Of a stretch of DNA of 64,000 nucleotides, positions 1-12,329 are shown one piece after another. The notes under the pieces were generated by a model. The model saw only the letters and a list, made by a program, of their open reading frames with translations, had not been told where the DNA came from and did not search any database. The position numbers and the translations under genes were made by a program. The stretch covers positions 426,501-490,500 of the forward strand of contig JAQFVV010000258.1 of the NCBI GenBank assembly GCA_028023455.1. Direction: 5' to 3'. The first letter of the stretch is position 1. The number at the start of each line of letters is the position of its first letter. Source of the DNA: Epiperipatus broadwayi. Its lineage: Eukaryota; Onychophora; Udeonychophora; Euonychophora; Peripatidae.

Positions 1-1037
1 AATTATAACCATATAAATATATTTGGAAAAAAAAGTCCAAAGGAAAAAATTTGAACTGATTAAACGTTATCTTATGGATTGCACTAAAGTTAAAATGTAA
101 ATATATTTATATAAAGTACTGTATAAATAAAATAGACTTGTTTTTTTTTTTTAAAAAAAATCAAATATAATTTGTAATAATATTTTAAATTAAGCAAAAA
201 ATATTTACCCCTCCTCCCTTCTTTTGATTGTTTTTTGTAAGGAAAAAAAACAAAATTAGGAATATTTTAAATAATCTGCCTTGTAAGTCAATATAGGTAT
301 TAAAAAATAAAAAAGTTTTTTGTTGTTATTAATGACATCACAAAATTTTAAAACAAGATTTTTCATATAAAAAATTATTCATAAAAAAATAGTTTTATTT
401 AAATTTTCTAGTGTGCCTTCACTTTTAAACATTTATTCCAATGTCTTTTCTTTCTCTTTTAATGTTTCAGTCAATAAAAAATGGGTTTGTAATGTGATTT
501 TTTATAAAGCAAAGGTTAGCTACTTTTTGACTGTCTTATGAATTACAATTCAAAATAACAGTTTTTATAAAAATATATACTGAAATTATAATTATATGTT
601 GGACAACGTTAAGCATCTAGAATTAACTGTTAAATGTTTTTAGAAAAATGCAAAATGGCATTTAAAGTTTTCAAAAATACTAAACTATTAATAATAGTAC
701 ATAAGTTAATATATAACACAATGTTTTCTCTAATATTATTTTTTTCTCTTCTACAAATATTTTTGGCTGACGCGTAATAATACTAGCATAGGGATTAAAC
801 ATGGCATCTTCAGATTCATGAACAAGGAATTAAGATGGCACTCTGACTAGCTAGATTATTTTGGCAAAAGCAGTACTCAGTAAAAATTTTGTAAGCTTAT
901 CTAATGAAAGTCTATCTAATTACTCAATTTTTCTTTTTAATGATAAGGTTAATGAATGGTTTTCAAACCTTATGAATTATTACACTGTGTTGATTTTTTT
1001 TCCTTTTCCTCTCTGACAGTCTTGCCTTTTCCTAATC
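1..1037. other. AT-rich sequence, no gene seen
   Basis: Homopolymer-rich, AT-dominated sequence with stop codons in all frames at short spacing. I see no coding frame, repeat copy or structured RNA that I can support. Confidence 0.6.
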
Positions 1038-1051
1038 AAAGATATGTTCAT

Positions 1052-1156
1052 GTCAAGCATTGGTGGTCAAGAGGTCAGCGACAGCTGCTTTACAAGCAGT
1101 TGTCCCGGAATAGCAGGTTCACTTTTTGGCTGATACTATGAGACACATGGGAAAAA
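1052..1156 (+). mobile_element. tRNA-derived SINE, copy 1, with target-site duplication
   Basis: A tRNA-like head at 1057-1135 begins GCATTGG and has an A-box-like TGGTCAAGAGG, a hairpin around CTGCTTTACAAGCAG and a weakened B box near GCAGGTTCAC. It is followed by CTATGAGACACATGGG and a short A-run. The 14-bp sequence AAAGATATGTTCAT occurs directly before it (1038-1051) and directly after it (1157-1170), which is a target-site duplication. This argues for retroposition rather than a resident tRNA gene. The same 5' GTCAAGCATTGG and 3' CTATGACACATG flanks recur in the minus-strand copy at 21.35 kb. B-box decay suggests the copy is inactive. SINEs of this type are transcribed by RNA polymerase III and moved by LINE machinery; which LINE is not shown here. 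Confidence 0.85.
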
Positions 1157-1564
1157 AAAGATATGTTCATTGGTACATGCATGGTCTACTACTTTTAATG
1201 TTTTTTTAACTCTTTATTCATAACTTTGTGTTCTTTTAATCATTTTTTTAAAGTATGGACTGATTTCACCAACATATATATATATATATAAGTAACATCT
1301 ATATTAGATAATTTTTAAACAATAATGATATTGTAATAATTATTTATACTACTGATTATATTGAAATATTTGACAATACGTAGGCGAAAGATATATTTTC
1401 AAGTTTCTTTTATTGACTCATGTTGAAATAAAGTGGCTATCCTGATTTAAATCATTTCACACATTTCTTTAAGGTTGAGCATTAATAAAACAAGTAAATT
1501 TTTAGCATGCTTTACAATTGCTTGATTTTTGATGTGCTAATTTGTAAGCAACAAAATAAAAACT

Positions 1565-1673
1565 GTCTTGCATTGGTGATCGAGAGGTCAGCGCGACTGC
1601 CTTGCACTTGCAGGCAGTTGCCCGGGTTGCGGGTTCGCATCCCGGCCGATGCTATGACACTTAAAAATATAAA
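1565..1673 (+). mobile_element. tRNA-derived SINE, copy 2, with target-site duplication
   Basis: The tRNA-like head at 1570-1652 has an A-box-like TGATCGAGAGG and a well kept B box, GGGTTCGCATCCC. Its first bases GCATTGG can pair with the closing CCGATGC as an acceptor-like stem. The 12-bp AAAATAAAAACT flanks it at 1553-1564 and 1674-1685, so it inserted by target-primed retroposition or a similar route. It differs from copy 1 in the anticodon-arm region, where a GCACTTGC segment enlarges the loop, so it is not a functional tRNA. This is the copy with the best internal pol III promoter of the three. Confidence 0.85.
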
Positions 1674-1899
1674 AAAATAAAAACTCAATGCAATACAAAA
1701 ATAGTAATCATTCCCAATAAAAAATTATAACATTTCCTCATTATAAAACCAATTTCGTTTTTAAAACTGATTTCCCATATTTCTCACTATGAATTAATTA
1801 ATAAAAAAAGTTCCTATACCAAATCATGTCATCAATTGAAAACATTAATTCATCTTAAAAAGAAAAATAATAGTGATCCGTTTCTCCAAGTTCTTCTAC

Positions 1900-2330
1900 T
1901 ATTTCACAACTTGACTAGATAAACTTTTTTTTTTCAAGATGACAAAAGAAAAGTATATTTTCAGTCTTCATTTTCATTCAATATTGATCCAAAAATGAAA
2001 GTCTCTAAGTTCCATCAAGTTTTTCAAATTTATAGATTTTCTTTCCCACATTACTCAAAAAAAGTTCATTATCTATTCCTTTCATATAAAATATCTGTCT
2101 ACATACATCTCTTACATTCTTGGCATCCATTTACACTTGTTATTCACATAACTCTTCTAGTGCTATGTCCAACTCAGTGCCAATTTAATTTCATTATAAA
2201 TTTAATCATACGAGTTTTACCTGTCTGTTTTCTTGTTCTTGTATTTTACTTTAATTTCTATACTGATGATTTAATAAAAATCACAAGTAAATTCTTTCAA
2301 AATTATGAACACTTCCTTACAAAATAAGAA
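1900..2330 (-). pseudogene. LINE reverse-transcriptase C-terminal relic
   Basis: On the minus strand, about 2230-2100, the translation gives a pattern like KLNWHxVGHSTRR, then a Trp/Pro-containing stretch. This resembles the conserved K-L-x-W-x-W-A-G-H-x-x-R region at the C terminus of RTE-type LINE proteins. The frame is broken by stops and shifts. A plus-strand open frame of 110 codons lies across the same bases, but its low-complexity F/L/I/Y content marks it as an antisense shadow. Family assignment is by motif only. Confidence 0.45.
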
Positions 2331-4519
2331 ATTTTCCTCCTATGAAAAGTAATCCATCCAATTTTGATTTTATCACTAATTTAATCTATTATGTTTCCAT
2401 TTACAGATACAAACATGATCAATAAAATGAAATATAACTTTCTCTGTTTATATTTTATAATTATAAGCTTTCAATCAGCTAAGTTTTGGATAATCTATGG
2501 ATGCTAGATTCTACTGTCATTACATTACCATGCCTAATTAGTTTCTGGCTTAGGACCTTCATTAAAAAAGAGTTTGGACTAAATGTTAAAAAAAAAAAAA
2601 CACATGACAGTTCATGCATTTACAATCAAAAATAAAAACTGGTAAACGTATCACATTATTCATATTCTTTTTAATATGTAAACAGTCGATGAAAATGTAA
2701 CCTTCTTGGTTTCTCTGTCATTTTTGGGATAAATTGGATGGCCTTTTTTAATACATAAGCTAAAAGTTTTTACTACTACAATTTTCTCTTCCGTTAAGAG
2801 TGTCTACTTTTTTTAAAATTAAAATTCTCAAATAAACATTTTTCTTTTCAATAAAAATAATTTATAGAACAATAAATTTCATCTATATGATAATTCTTTG
2901 GTTAATTTTTAATTTTGACACAATACTATTGATTTACATATTTAAATTCTATTCATTAAATATTATAGTCATATTCTATGTTAATACTTTATCTATAAGA
3001 GGTAAATTAAATGCATAATTTAAACTAAAGTGAATTTTAATTTCTTATTAACATTATTATTAGCATGACTTAATAATAGACGCAGCAATTACAAAATTTT
3101 TATACTTATTAAACTGATCGTTCATTCTCTTATATGTTTTTTCATACACAATCAAATTTTTATTTTTTTCATTGTTATTTATAATCATTAGCTTGAAAAT
3201 GAAATTGCATAAATTTGCTATAATTTTTAAGATAAATAATTGTAAAATAAATAATTATAATAATAATGGATAAGACAAACACAGAATAATTGTAATAATT
3301 ATAAAAAAAATTTAAAATGGATAAATGTTATTAAGAAAATTGACAATATCAATAATAGTATTAAAAGTATATAAGTAAGTAAATTATAAGAAATTGTAAT
3401 AAAAATTTATCTCTTAGTCATTACCATCTTAGATAAAAAGTATTATGGTATTTCCTGAAAATTTCCAGCTTACTTCCTAAAAATAGTTGATCATGACTAC
3501 ATAACATTTTAATTTGATTAAGCAATAAGCTGATTATCATCAATGCCACCAGTGATAATCAACTGCCATTGTTTGCTATATCTATCATATCACACTTAAA
3601 ATATGTATTTGTTCTTTTAATCACATTCCATCCAAATCAAAAAGATTTCCAAATATTTAGATAAGTGATCAAGCTTTAATAAATCTTTTATTCATTTACT
3701 GATAACAGTTTTCATATCTTAATTAATATATCATGTTAACAAAGACTTAAAAAGAAGAGATAAATATGCTACCTTCTGTAAGTCCTGATTAATTTTAAAA
3801 ATGCATATTCGCTTGCTAAAGCTTATTTTTGAAAATTACTATAAAAAATACTTTCATAATTAATATTTGTATTTAACTAATTATCTATACAAATGCACTC
3901 CTTGATCAATCAGTAATAATCTAATTGGATTACAAAATTATTTTGTAGAGGGGGATTTAAAAATTAACAATAGTTAATATAAGATTCAGACAGGTACTAT
4001 ATTCAAATATTTTTTTTCATACTATGACATGTGAAGGATTTATGGAGACTTCAAATGTATAAAGTAAATTATATAAAACAATAACTAAAATATTTAGCAG
4101 CAAGTCACCTATCTCTTTAAGGATATTTTACACACATTAATGTATATAAATATTTAAACGGATAAATATATACATGTCAACTGCCTAAAATTCACATTAA
4201 CAATGCCAAACACAGTTGTATGTATGTGTATGTATGTACAAGGATGAATGATGATGATGATATAATAATTCAGAAATTTAAAAATGTAGTAAAATGTTTC
4301 ATGTGGATATCAATACCAATACAATAAGGCTAATTACTCATGACTTTAATAGGTTTATAAATATAGATGTTGATAGTTTAAGGTGATGTTATCAATATCA
4401 ATAAAATCAGTAGTGGAAAAAAGTTATAAATATTCAGAGATAAATAATTATTTGATCAACTTTTAACAAAAAAAGGCAATGTAAATTGGAATAGTGAAAT
4501 AAAGAATATATTATCATTT
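2331..4519. other. AT-rich sequence, no gene seen
   Basis: I see only short AT-rich tracts, small A/T runs and a short GTATGTATGTG microsatellite-like tract near 4217. No coding frame or recognisable repeat could be supported. Confidence 0.5.
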
Positions 4520-5362
4520 TCAATGATTATCAATCTGCTCCAGGATGGTCTCTTCTCCAGGTTTAATTCCAATTTTTCCAATCCATAGTCTCTTTTTCCA
4601 CACCGGCAAATTTCCTTATTTTACCTATTATTCTCACATGTAGACACTTTCTAGATCGTTTGTAATCTCTAGGGATTCAGTTTAAGACTTCATCTGTTTC
4701 TTAATTTTTTTAGCAATATGTTCAGTCCAACTCCACTTCAAACTCAATTTTATCAATGTTAATTGTTTGTTCTCTCATCCTAACATTTGACTTTCAATCC
4801 CATTTTGTGATTCTCAGCATACATTTCTCCGATACTTCATTAAATGGTCAGAAGTCTCTTTATTGCTCTTCTATTAGGTATCCAAGTCTCATATACATAA
4901 ATAAGAACTGGCAAAATACATATATTAAAACTATTATTTTTCAAACATAATTTCCACCAAAAACACTCCCTCCAATTCATTTCTTTAATTAATTTCATCC
5001 AAAATGCTTCCATCTATAACACTAATATGACAAGAAACTTATAGTTGTTAATTATTAATTTATGATTATCAATCCTTATTTTATTATTCTAAGAAAATCC
5101 ACTTAAAATTAGACTTTTTTAATATTTGTCATCTTATTTCATCTGAAAACTGTTACAACATTTCTCAAAACTCTGAAGCATTACTTACAACATAAATCTG
5201 CATTACTTAAATAATGCCATGTATTTTTATTTCATTAACAGTCTAATTTAATTCTCAAAATACTTTGTGTAATTGCCGTAAAAAATGTTGAATATATGAA
5301 ATTACAAGGTCTTACACTCTTCACAACATAAATCACCCTAGCATCAGCATATAATCGAATCA
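4520..5362 (-). pseudogene. RTE-type LINE relic, 3' part of the RT gene (minus strand)
   Basis: The minus strand matches, piece by piece, the plus-strand LINE at 53.9-54.9 kb. The same modules appear in reverse: the C-terminal tail (about 4530-4650), the region encoding LKSLYCSS in the antisense frame (about 4840-4880), a segment opposite the motif encoding the LQKLSDES region (about 5140-5200), and a segment matching the RT thumb and palm (about 5250-5360). Many stops and indels make it a pseudogene. Its alignment stops at 5362 and resumes at 6118, because a fold-back element has inserted into it. Confidence 0.75.
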
Positions 5363-6117
5363 AAAAACAGGCAAAACTCTCCATACATTAATGCCACAGT
5401 AATCAGTGGATGCAAGAAGGTTTGTGTATAAAATCCCTATCTACAGCCTATTCATCCAATATCCCCAGACTAGTTTCTAGCTTGAGGCTTTCATCAGTGA
5501 GGAGCCTTAAATCTGAGAACACTGCACCTGGATCACAGAATCCAATGCAACTCTCCAGCAGCTACCTTTTATCTCTACTTAATTACAAAACTATGAGTCT
5601 AAAATTGATAATATTTTCAATCCAAGATCATTAGCTTATATAGTCATATAGGTCTGAACTCAGTTCAGTACCCATACATTTTGATGTCTTTGGTTCTTTA
5701 ATAACCATAGCTACCACCATCCTATTAGGCAGGATTGGTATTAAAGTAAACATCACATGGTCACCATTTCTTATGCTTGCTCAAGCTGCAAAAACAGGTA
5801 ATTGAAAATATTGTGTTTTCAATTTTAGATTCATAGTTTTGTAGTTAAGTAGAGATAAAAGGTGGCTGCTGGAGGATTGCATTCGATCTTAAGATCTAGG
5901 TGCAGTGCTTTCAGATTCAAGGATTCTCACTGATGAAAGCCACAAGTTAGAAACTAGTCTGGGATATTGGATGAGTAGACAATAGATAAGGATTTTATGA
6001 CTAATTTTCTTGCATCCACATTGATTACTCTGACTTGCATTGAGTGGCACTACTGTATGGAGAGTTTTGCCTGTTTTTTACAGTTTAAGCAAGCATAAGA
6101 AATGGTGATCATATGAT
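5363..6117 (+). mobile_element. Fold-back element family FB1, copy a (755 bp), inserted in a LINE
   Basis: The left arm starts AAAAAACAGGCAAAACTC and contains TGGATGCAAGAAGG, AAAATCCCTATCTA, TATTCATCCAATATCC and CCCAGACTAGTTTCT. The right arm (about 5820-6080) is its reverse complement and ends GAGTTTTGCCTG. A non-palindromic tail follows, AAGCATAAGAAATGGTGATC then ATATGAT. A reverse copy of this tail also lies in the middle (about 5745-5780). The host LINE continues on both sides. The junctions carry an imperfect 12-bp duplication, ATAATCGAATCA (5351-5362) and ATTATCTAATCA (6118-6129). No open frame of significance is present, so the element looks non-autonomous. The name FB1 is mine. Confidence 0.8.
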
Positions 6118-6990
6118 ATTATCTAATCACTGTTACTGCATTTTTATAAATATTATCCAGAATATGTCTACATCCTGCATTTATAACATGAGATTCAAAA
6201 CTTTAATCACTGTCAAAATGATTAAATAATCAAATAGTTTTTATAATTTCCAAATCTGAAGCATGTTGGCAACTCATATTCAGTGATCCTTTCTATGATA
6301 CTCTGTGCTAAAACCACTTACAAATTGACTTGATTCTTTTAGTTGGTTTGAATCCAAAGTTCATTGTAGATATTATGATTATCTTGGTAAAGATATAGAA
6401 CTGATAGATCTAAAATTTCTAATATTTTTATCACCTTTCTTAAATACCAATATTACTAATACAATCTTCCAATCACATAGTACATTTTTATCATATATTT
6501 GATATATGATTTTGTCAACAATTTTCTATTTCTTCACTTGCTTGTTTTAAAATAATCATAATAATTTCATCATTTACTAAGCTTTAAATTGCATCTCTCA
6601 CTTTATCATTTAAAATGCTTGGAAATTCAGAAGATGTAAATAATTATAATGATCTTGTTCTTTATTACCATAACATTCCTTGTAGAATTCTTCCAACTCA
6701 TTTCATAATATTGTCGCTCTTTTTAATAATAATTCCAATTTTTTTTTATGACTTTTCTATAAATACCAAAATAATTTCTACTTTTAAAACTTTTATTCTC
6801 TTCTATATAACTTTTCTGTTCAATTCACAGTTATACTTTCTTATATCATTATTAATACTTTTTTATACCATTTTACAGAACTCCAAATATTTAATTCTTA
6901 AAGAATCATTTTTAAATATTTTCGTATTCCTGCTCAAGTTAAAACATTGTCTTTTTTCAATTGAAATTTATAGATGAATTGCTATCCGTT
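6118..6990 (-). pseudogene. RTE-type LINE relic, 5' continuation (minus strand)
   Basis: This is the continuation of the relic at 4520-5362 beyond the FB1 insertion. About 6125-6175, GTTACTGCATTTTTATAAAT matches in reverse the plus-strand LINE at 53.93 kb. Sequence at about 6300-6480 read on the minus strand resembles the upstream RT palm of RTE elements, including a stretch opposite TAAAGATATAGAACTG. The 120-codon plus-strand frame at 6615-6977 is antisense low-complexity sequence and not a gene. Confidence 0.6.
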
Positions 6991-9884
6991 TTGCCTTCTT
7001 ATTTATCCCAATTAAGTTTGAATCATCTTTAAAGTCTGGCAATATATTAAAAGGATTAGTAAATTCGAATTTAAATCTGAAGTGGTTCTGAAAATTAAAA
7101 CCTCAAATGATATTGTCTTTTTAAATAATTTGTTTGGTTTTGCATTAAAGCACACATAGACACATGTATATATAAATACATATTCACATTTATAACAACA
7201 ATCTGATAAATACAACTTTAGATTTATCACATAATATTTACAAAGCATAATAGATAAGTAAGTTAAAACTTGCCTTGCAAAAACCAAAAAAAAAAAAAAA
7301 CACTTGTCAAATAATGATTAATATGTTTCATGCTTCACATATTTCAATGTTATTTTCTCTAAGATTAAATTTTTTAAAAATATAGTTATAATTTTTATTC
7401 TTAATTATGTGGTCACTCTTTAAAAAAAACTGGTCATGATCTTTTGAAATTAACATTAAATCGTGAATATGACTCTTATTAAACCATTCAATAATATTTA
7501 CAGGAATATATTTATGATAGGAAATTTATGATCCAAGAAAGTCTAATGATATTTCCCCCAGCTATCTTATCAGAAAATTTCTGTCTGGGGATTTTGTTCT
7601 GATGTTCAGAGAGGAATAAAGGAAGTGAAGGATTACTATGCAAAAAGCATTGAAGATTTCAGACTTCCTATTTATGATTTCTTTCTTCTTTTTCAAAAAA
7701 GTGAAATAAAAGTATGATTTACTATTCGATTTTTTTAATATATTTAAATATGCTATGCATGTATGTGGAATATATACATATATAAACATTATGTTACTTC
7801 ATATCAAAGTTCATTTGGAGATTTATAATGTAATCAAAAACATATTTGTGAAATAATTATTTGCAAAATAAAAAGAGAAATATCAAAAATTAAAAATAAA
7901 GGTTTTGAAAAAATATATATATATCTTCAGTAATTATTTTAAAATTAATAAAACAAGCCTCTCTTGTTTCTCAAGAAGATTGCCAAACTAAGTTAGGGGA
8001 TATTTGCTTATAGATGAAGAAAGGGTATTTACATTTAATTTTGATTTTTGTTTTCAATAATCTTGTAAGCAATTTAGTCAAAAGAAAGTAATATTTGCAA
8101 CTTTAATTTACAAACTCAAATCCGAGAAAAATTGCTAGCTTCATTTTCAAAATAATGACTGAAGTGATTTCACGCGTGCAGAAAGTTGTTGATTTTCAAA
8201 CCATTCTTCCTCAAACAATACTTAATATCGAATGAGATTATGTACTCCCTAAAACTCTGTTCTTTCCAACCACAAAAAAAATTGATTTCCTTGTTGTAAT
8301 AATTTATTAAACGTATAAATCCCAATTTCTAATTAAAATAAAAAGAACAGGTAGGTTTTAATCAATTAGTGATAAATAAAATAAAAAAATAACTTTAACA
8401 ACTACTGTATAAATATAATTTTTAAATTAATATATATAGTATCCCTTATTTCAAAAATATAGCTATGAAACTGGAACTTAAAACGTATTTCAGTCAACAA
8501 GATATGAACAAAAAGGTCATCCCTAAGTATAACATGCCCTTTATATTCATTGATATATATTATAATTTTTATATATACTATGATACTTTTTTTAACAGTC
8601 ACTCTTCATAACAATAAGTCATCGTTCAAAAACATATCTAAGTGAATCACCAATTAAAAATAGAAAATCACATATCGTAGCTCTTAATGTGGAAATCCAG
8701 CATTAGAATAGAAGAGCTACAGAGGTGAGGGTCTGAGTCGCTAAAGAATGATTTTCTCTTCAATTAGGAAACATAAAAATTTTTTTTACTTCAATTAAAC
8801 ATCGAGAATATATTAAAATCAAAATTAAAAATCCTCTACAAAACAATTATACAACATATTGTGACTATTCAGGAATCTCATCACCATTCAAATACTTTCT
8901 TAAAATCCTTTTCACATTGGTTCTTGACAGATCACATGCTAAAAATGATTTGGCCATAATAATCTATTAAAGCAAACAATTTTCAATGAAGAAAGTTCAA
9001 ATGATATTCCAATTAACATTTGGATAATTTTTATACAAGCAATAACTACAAACTTCTCTACCAGATTTTTATATATCTTCTATATTGATTTCAATTTTTA
9101 AGAATAGCCTTTGAAGTGAAATCAAAGTAAGTTCCAAACTTTGTACAATCCCAAGCAAAAAGAAACGTTTCATCAAGCAGAAAAGCCATAGGAATAATTC
9201 CAGATTTGTTTTGTTTGTTTAAGTGAAAAAATAGTTCATTATTAGAGCTAGTCTACAATATTAAATCATTTCCTTCTACCTGAAATAAAATACTGATGCT
9301 TCTTTTTTCTCTCTCTCTTAAAAATATTGATTCCTTTAAAAAAAAAATATTAAATCACATTTTAAAATTACACCAATAAAAAAAAAACGGGTGCATTCTT
9401 TATTCTTTCTATAACATTTCATTTGGTTGGTAAAATTCCAGTTTATCTTCCAAGCTAAATACTTTGCCTTTATATCAAACTTTTATGAAAAGTAGTAAAT
9501 ACACTATAAAAAAATCAAATATAGAACAAAATAATAAAAAAATAAGCTATGACCAAGGGATTAATCAACCTTGAGAATCTAAATAGTTTCCTAAAATAAA
9601 ACAACAAATTGGGATAAAATGTTTTACAAATTAACAATTACACAGATATCAGTCAAATTCTTAAAATCCAAGTTAATCCAATTTTAACTTCTAGTTATAG
9701 AAATTGTAATTATAACATGCACTTTTATAAATTATTAGTTCTAATTTCTAGATAGTAAAACTTATTGTGGACAAAAAAAAAAAATCAAAACAAATATAAA
9801 TATTTTCAACCAATAAAAACAAAGTCGGAGCCTTGTTATTTTGAGAAAAGTTGAAAGGATACTAGTTCACCTGTGTTGCATTAT
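6991..9884. other. AT-rich sequence, no gene seen
   Basis: Short open frames here are rich in F, I, Y, K and N and have no start context, family resemblance or codon structure that I recognise. Only homopolymer runs and short TA tracts (for example 7910-7923) stand out. Confidence 0.5.
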
Positions 9885-10103
9885 CTTTTGTTCATAGTAT
9901 AAAAACAAATGTAAAAAGTTAATATAAAATCTATTTATCTTTGGATTCTGCATAACCAAAGAAGAAATTGTATTTAAAAATAGATTTAGTACAATGGAGT
10001 GCATTCAAATTTTGAATACAATTTCTTCTTTGGTTATGCAGAATCCAAAGATACATAGTATATATTAACTTTTTTAATTAGTTTTTATACTATGAACAAA
10101 AGT
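9885..10103. repeat. Palindromic fold-back element (about 220 bp)
   Basis: The inner arms at 9939-9974 and 10015-10050 are exact reverse complements over 36 bases, beginning CTTTGGATTCTGCATAACC. They are separated by a 40-bp loop. The outer arms extend imperfectly to CTTTTGTTCATAGTAT on the left and ATACTATGAACAAAAG on the right. No coding potential is present. It resembles a MITE or fold-back element. It abuts the RTE relic to its right. Confidence 0.85.
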
Positions 10104-10109
10104 TATAGA

Positions 10110-11040
10110 AAAGACCAATGAATAAGAGTTGCCATTAAGCTTTGGATCACCAAGAGAGATCCATGATATAGTGAAATTCTGAAAAATATTATCAAAATGC
10201 AACACCAGTCATTAGATTATGTGATTTAAGATGATTAATATTGAAATAGGTGTATAGCAGAATGATTATATATCCTCAAAAATTTTATAACAATATTAAA
10301 AAACGTTTTTGTGAATTAAAATGGGGTTTTAAATAAATAAAAGCAGAGATAAATTAAATCATTTATATTTTATAAATAGTGTAATTATTTTTGTAAATAA
10401 CCCTCCTGGGTTTTAGGAACTTGTAAACTGAAAATTAAAATGGATAATCATGTATTGAAAGTAACTATGCTGACTTTGGTCAGATTATTATTGCAAATAA
10501 AAACTTGATGGATGAAATTAATCATAGAATTAAAATTTGACAGAGTGCTTGTGGTAGAAATAATAATAAAATGAAATATCCCTATGTGTTTGAAAAGAAA
10601 GTTTTTTAATAAATGTATTTTATCAGTTCTTAAATGTAGATGGAGACTTAACCCTTATTAGAAAAGCAATATAGAGACTTCAGATCACTCTATGAAAAAT
10701 GGAGAGATGTATATTAGGAGTAACAGAAATTTAAAATGAAATTTATGAATGAGAGAACAAACAGATATATTATTAACATCACTGAAAATTTTTTAAATGA
10801 AATGGAACTGGACTTAACATATGGCTAAAGAGATGATGATATATAGTCAATAGAAGTATCAAATTGGATTAAAAGACTTAGAAAGAAGCTACATGTGAGA
10901 TGGATGGATGAAAAAGAAGTGTGTTAGTATGATGTGGAGAACAGAAACTACAGATCAGGGAAACTGGATTAATGTTGGATTTTCATTCTAGAGTGGAACC
11001 ATATTGTAAATGATGATAATGAACATATACATGTTAATAT
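10110..11040 (+). pseudogene. RTE-type LINE relic (plus strand)
   Basis: Blocks match in order the LINE at 53.88-54.88 kb. These include ATCAAAATGCAACA (10192), GATGAAATTAATCATAGAAT (10513), CCTATGTGTTTGAAAAG (10581), CAATATAGAGACTTCAGATC (10667), a GAGAGAACAAACAG block (10751), a block at 10898 beginning GAGATGGATGGATG, and a terminal GATGATAATGA. Many indels and stops destroy the frame. The copy is older and more diverged than the one at 54 kb, and shorter because of internal deletion between the palm region and the C-terminal region. Confidence 0.8.
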
Positions 11041-11226
11041 ATGATTGTGTTAGTTTATTTCTTTAAAAAAAAAAAAAATTAAAACTTCCCAAATATTTTT
11101 CTTTAATTAATTCAAAAATCCATTCTGATGTTATAATTGATAATCAATAAATCTGTAATGGGTATCTATGTTTATACTTGTGTGTATAGATGATATCAAT
11201 TATATAAATTACCTAAATTAATATTA

Positions 11227-11230
<4 letters not shown>

Positions 11231-11258
<28 letters not shown>
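11231..11258. repeat. (TA)n microsatellite
   Basis: An uninterrupted run of TA dinucleotides, about 14 units. Confidence 0.9.
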
Positions 11259-11260
<2 letters not shown>

Positions 11261-12329
11261 GTGTGTTATGTGTAATGTTGGTGTACTGAATTACAAACAG
11301 AATGTCAGCTCAGTAAGTTTTCAATGACAAGCACGAGAGGATGATATATATAACTTAGATTAAAGACTGTTAATGATCAATTAAAACAAATAAAAACAAC
11401 TCATGATTGAAAACGTTTTTTTAAAAAATAGATGAAATATCTCTTAGGTGTAAAAGTTTATTTTTTTAAAATGCTTTCATCATAAGCAAGACAATAATAT
11501 ATAAAAAAAAATTGATGTGTGCAAATTTCCTTTCAAATATTACACAGACTGATATAGTTCACATTCTCTGCTTTAAATTTTAAAATGTAATAATTACAAA
11601 AAATATGCATACTAATATTTTGTAATAAATGTTTTTACTATTATGTGATTACTAAAACGTTAAAACTAATATATATAAAAAATATTTTATAACAAATGTT
11701 TCTATTTATTATGCTCTAAAAACCAAAAATAAATGTTTCTTCAATCACAATTAGAATATTTATATTTCGTGTGAAATAAAATTAATTAATTCAATCAATA
11801 ATTGTAAAAATTAATGATTGAGTTAACTCATTTCTGGATACCTCATATTATCTAATATAAAATAATAAATAAAAGTTAATTAATAGACATTTTACAACAC
11901 TCACATATTCCTCTTTATTGAACATCATAAAAAATTTAAACTGAAACTGAGTATAAAAAAATCAAAATAAAATAATAATGAAAACAAATAAAATAAAAAT
12001 AGATGATAAAATAAAATGAAACAAAATTATTCTGTATATTTTGAGCAGTAAGTCTATTCTTCCACAAATATTTTGTATAGAGAAATCCTACTTTTTAAAT
12101 AACTTGCATTCTTAATTCAATACTGATACAGTTTAGAGTAAGGGAAATAAATTTCGTAATGTCTGTCTAAAAAGTATATATATATTATATTTAATGTTTT
12201 CATCATTACATGATGTAAATAAAATAGTTTTTGAGTTAAACATGTGTTAGTTTTGAGTAATTCCCAACATTTTGATGAAATAGCATTTGCCATTGTCAAA
12301 GTTAAATTTTCAAAGGAAAATTGTTAGAT
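11259..12329. other. AT-rich sequence, no gene seen
   Basis: There is no coding frame or repeat that I can support. The part near 12250-12329 may be the 3' untranslated region of the adjacent inverted Penelope-like fragment. Confidence 0.45.

Noticed and set aside
1057-1135. Functional tRNA gene
   Set aside because: Target-site duplications, shared flanks between copies, a weak B box and an altered anticodon arm indicate a SINE. The same holds for 1570-1652 and 21364-21443.
1995-2327. 110-codon plus-strand frame
   Set aside because: It is low-complexity and hydrophobic, antisense to a LINE C-terminal relic; no start context or family.
6615-6977. 120-codon plus-strand frame resembling a membrane protein
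   Set aside because: It is antisense to the RTE relic; F/I/L/Y richness reflects AT-rich DNA, not a transmembrane protein.
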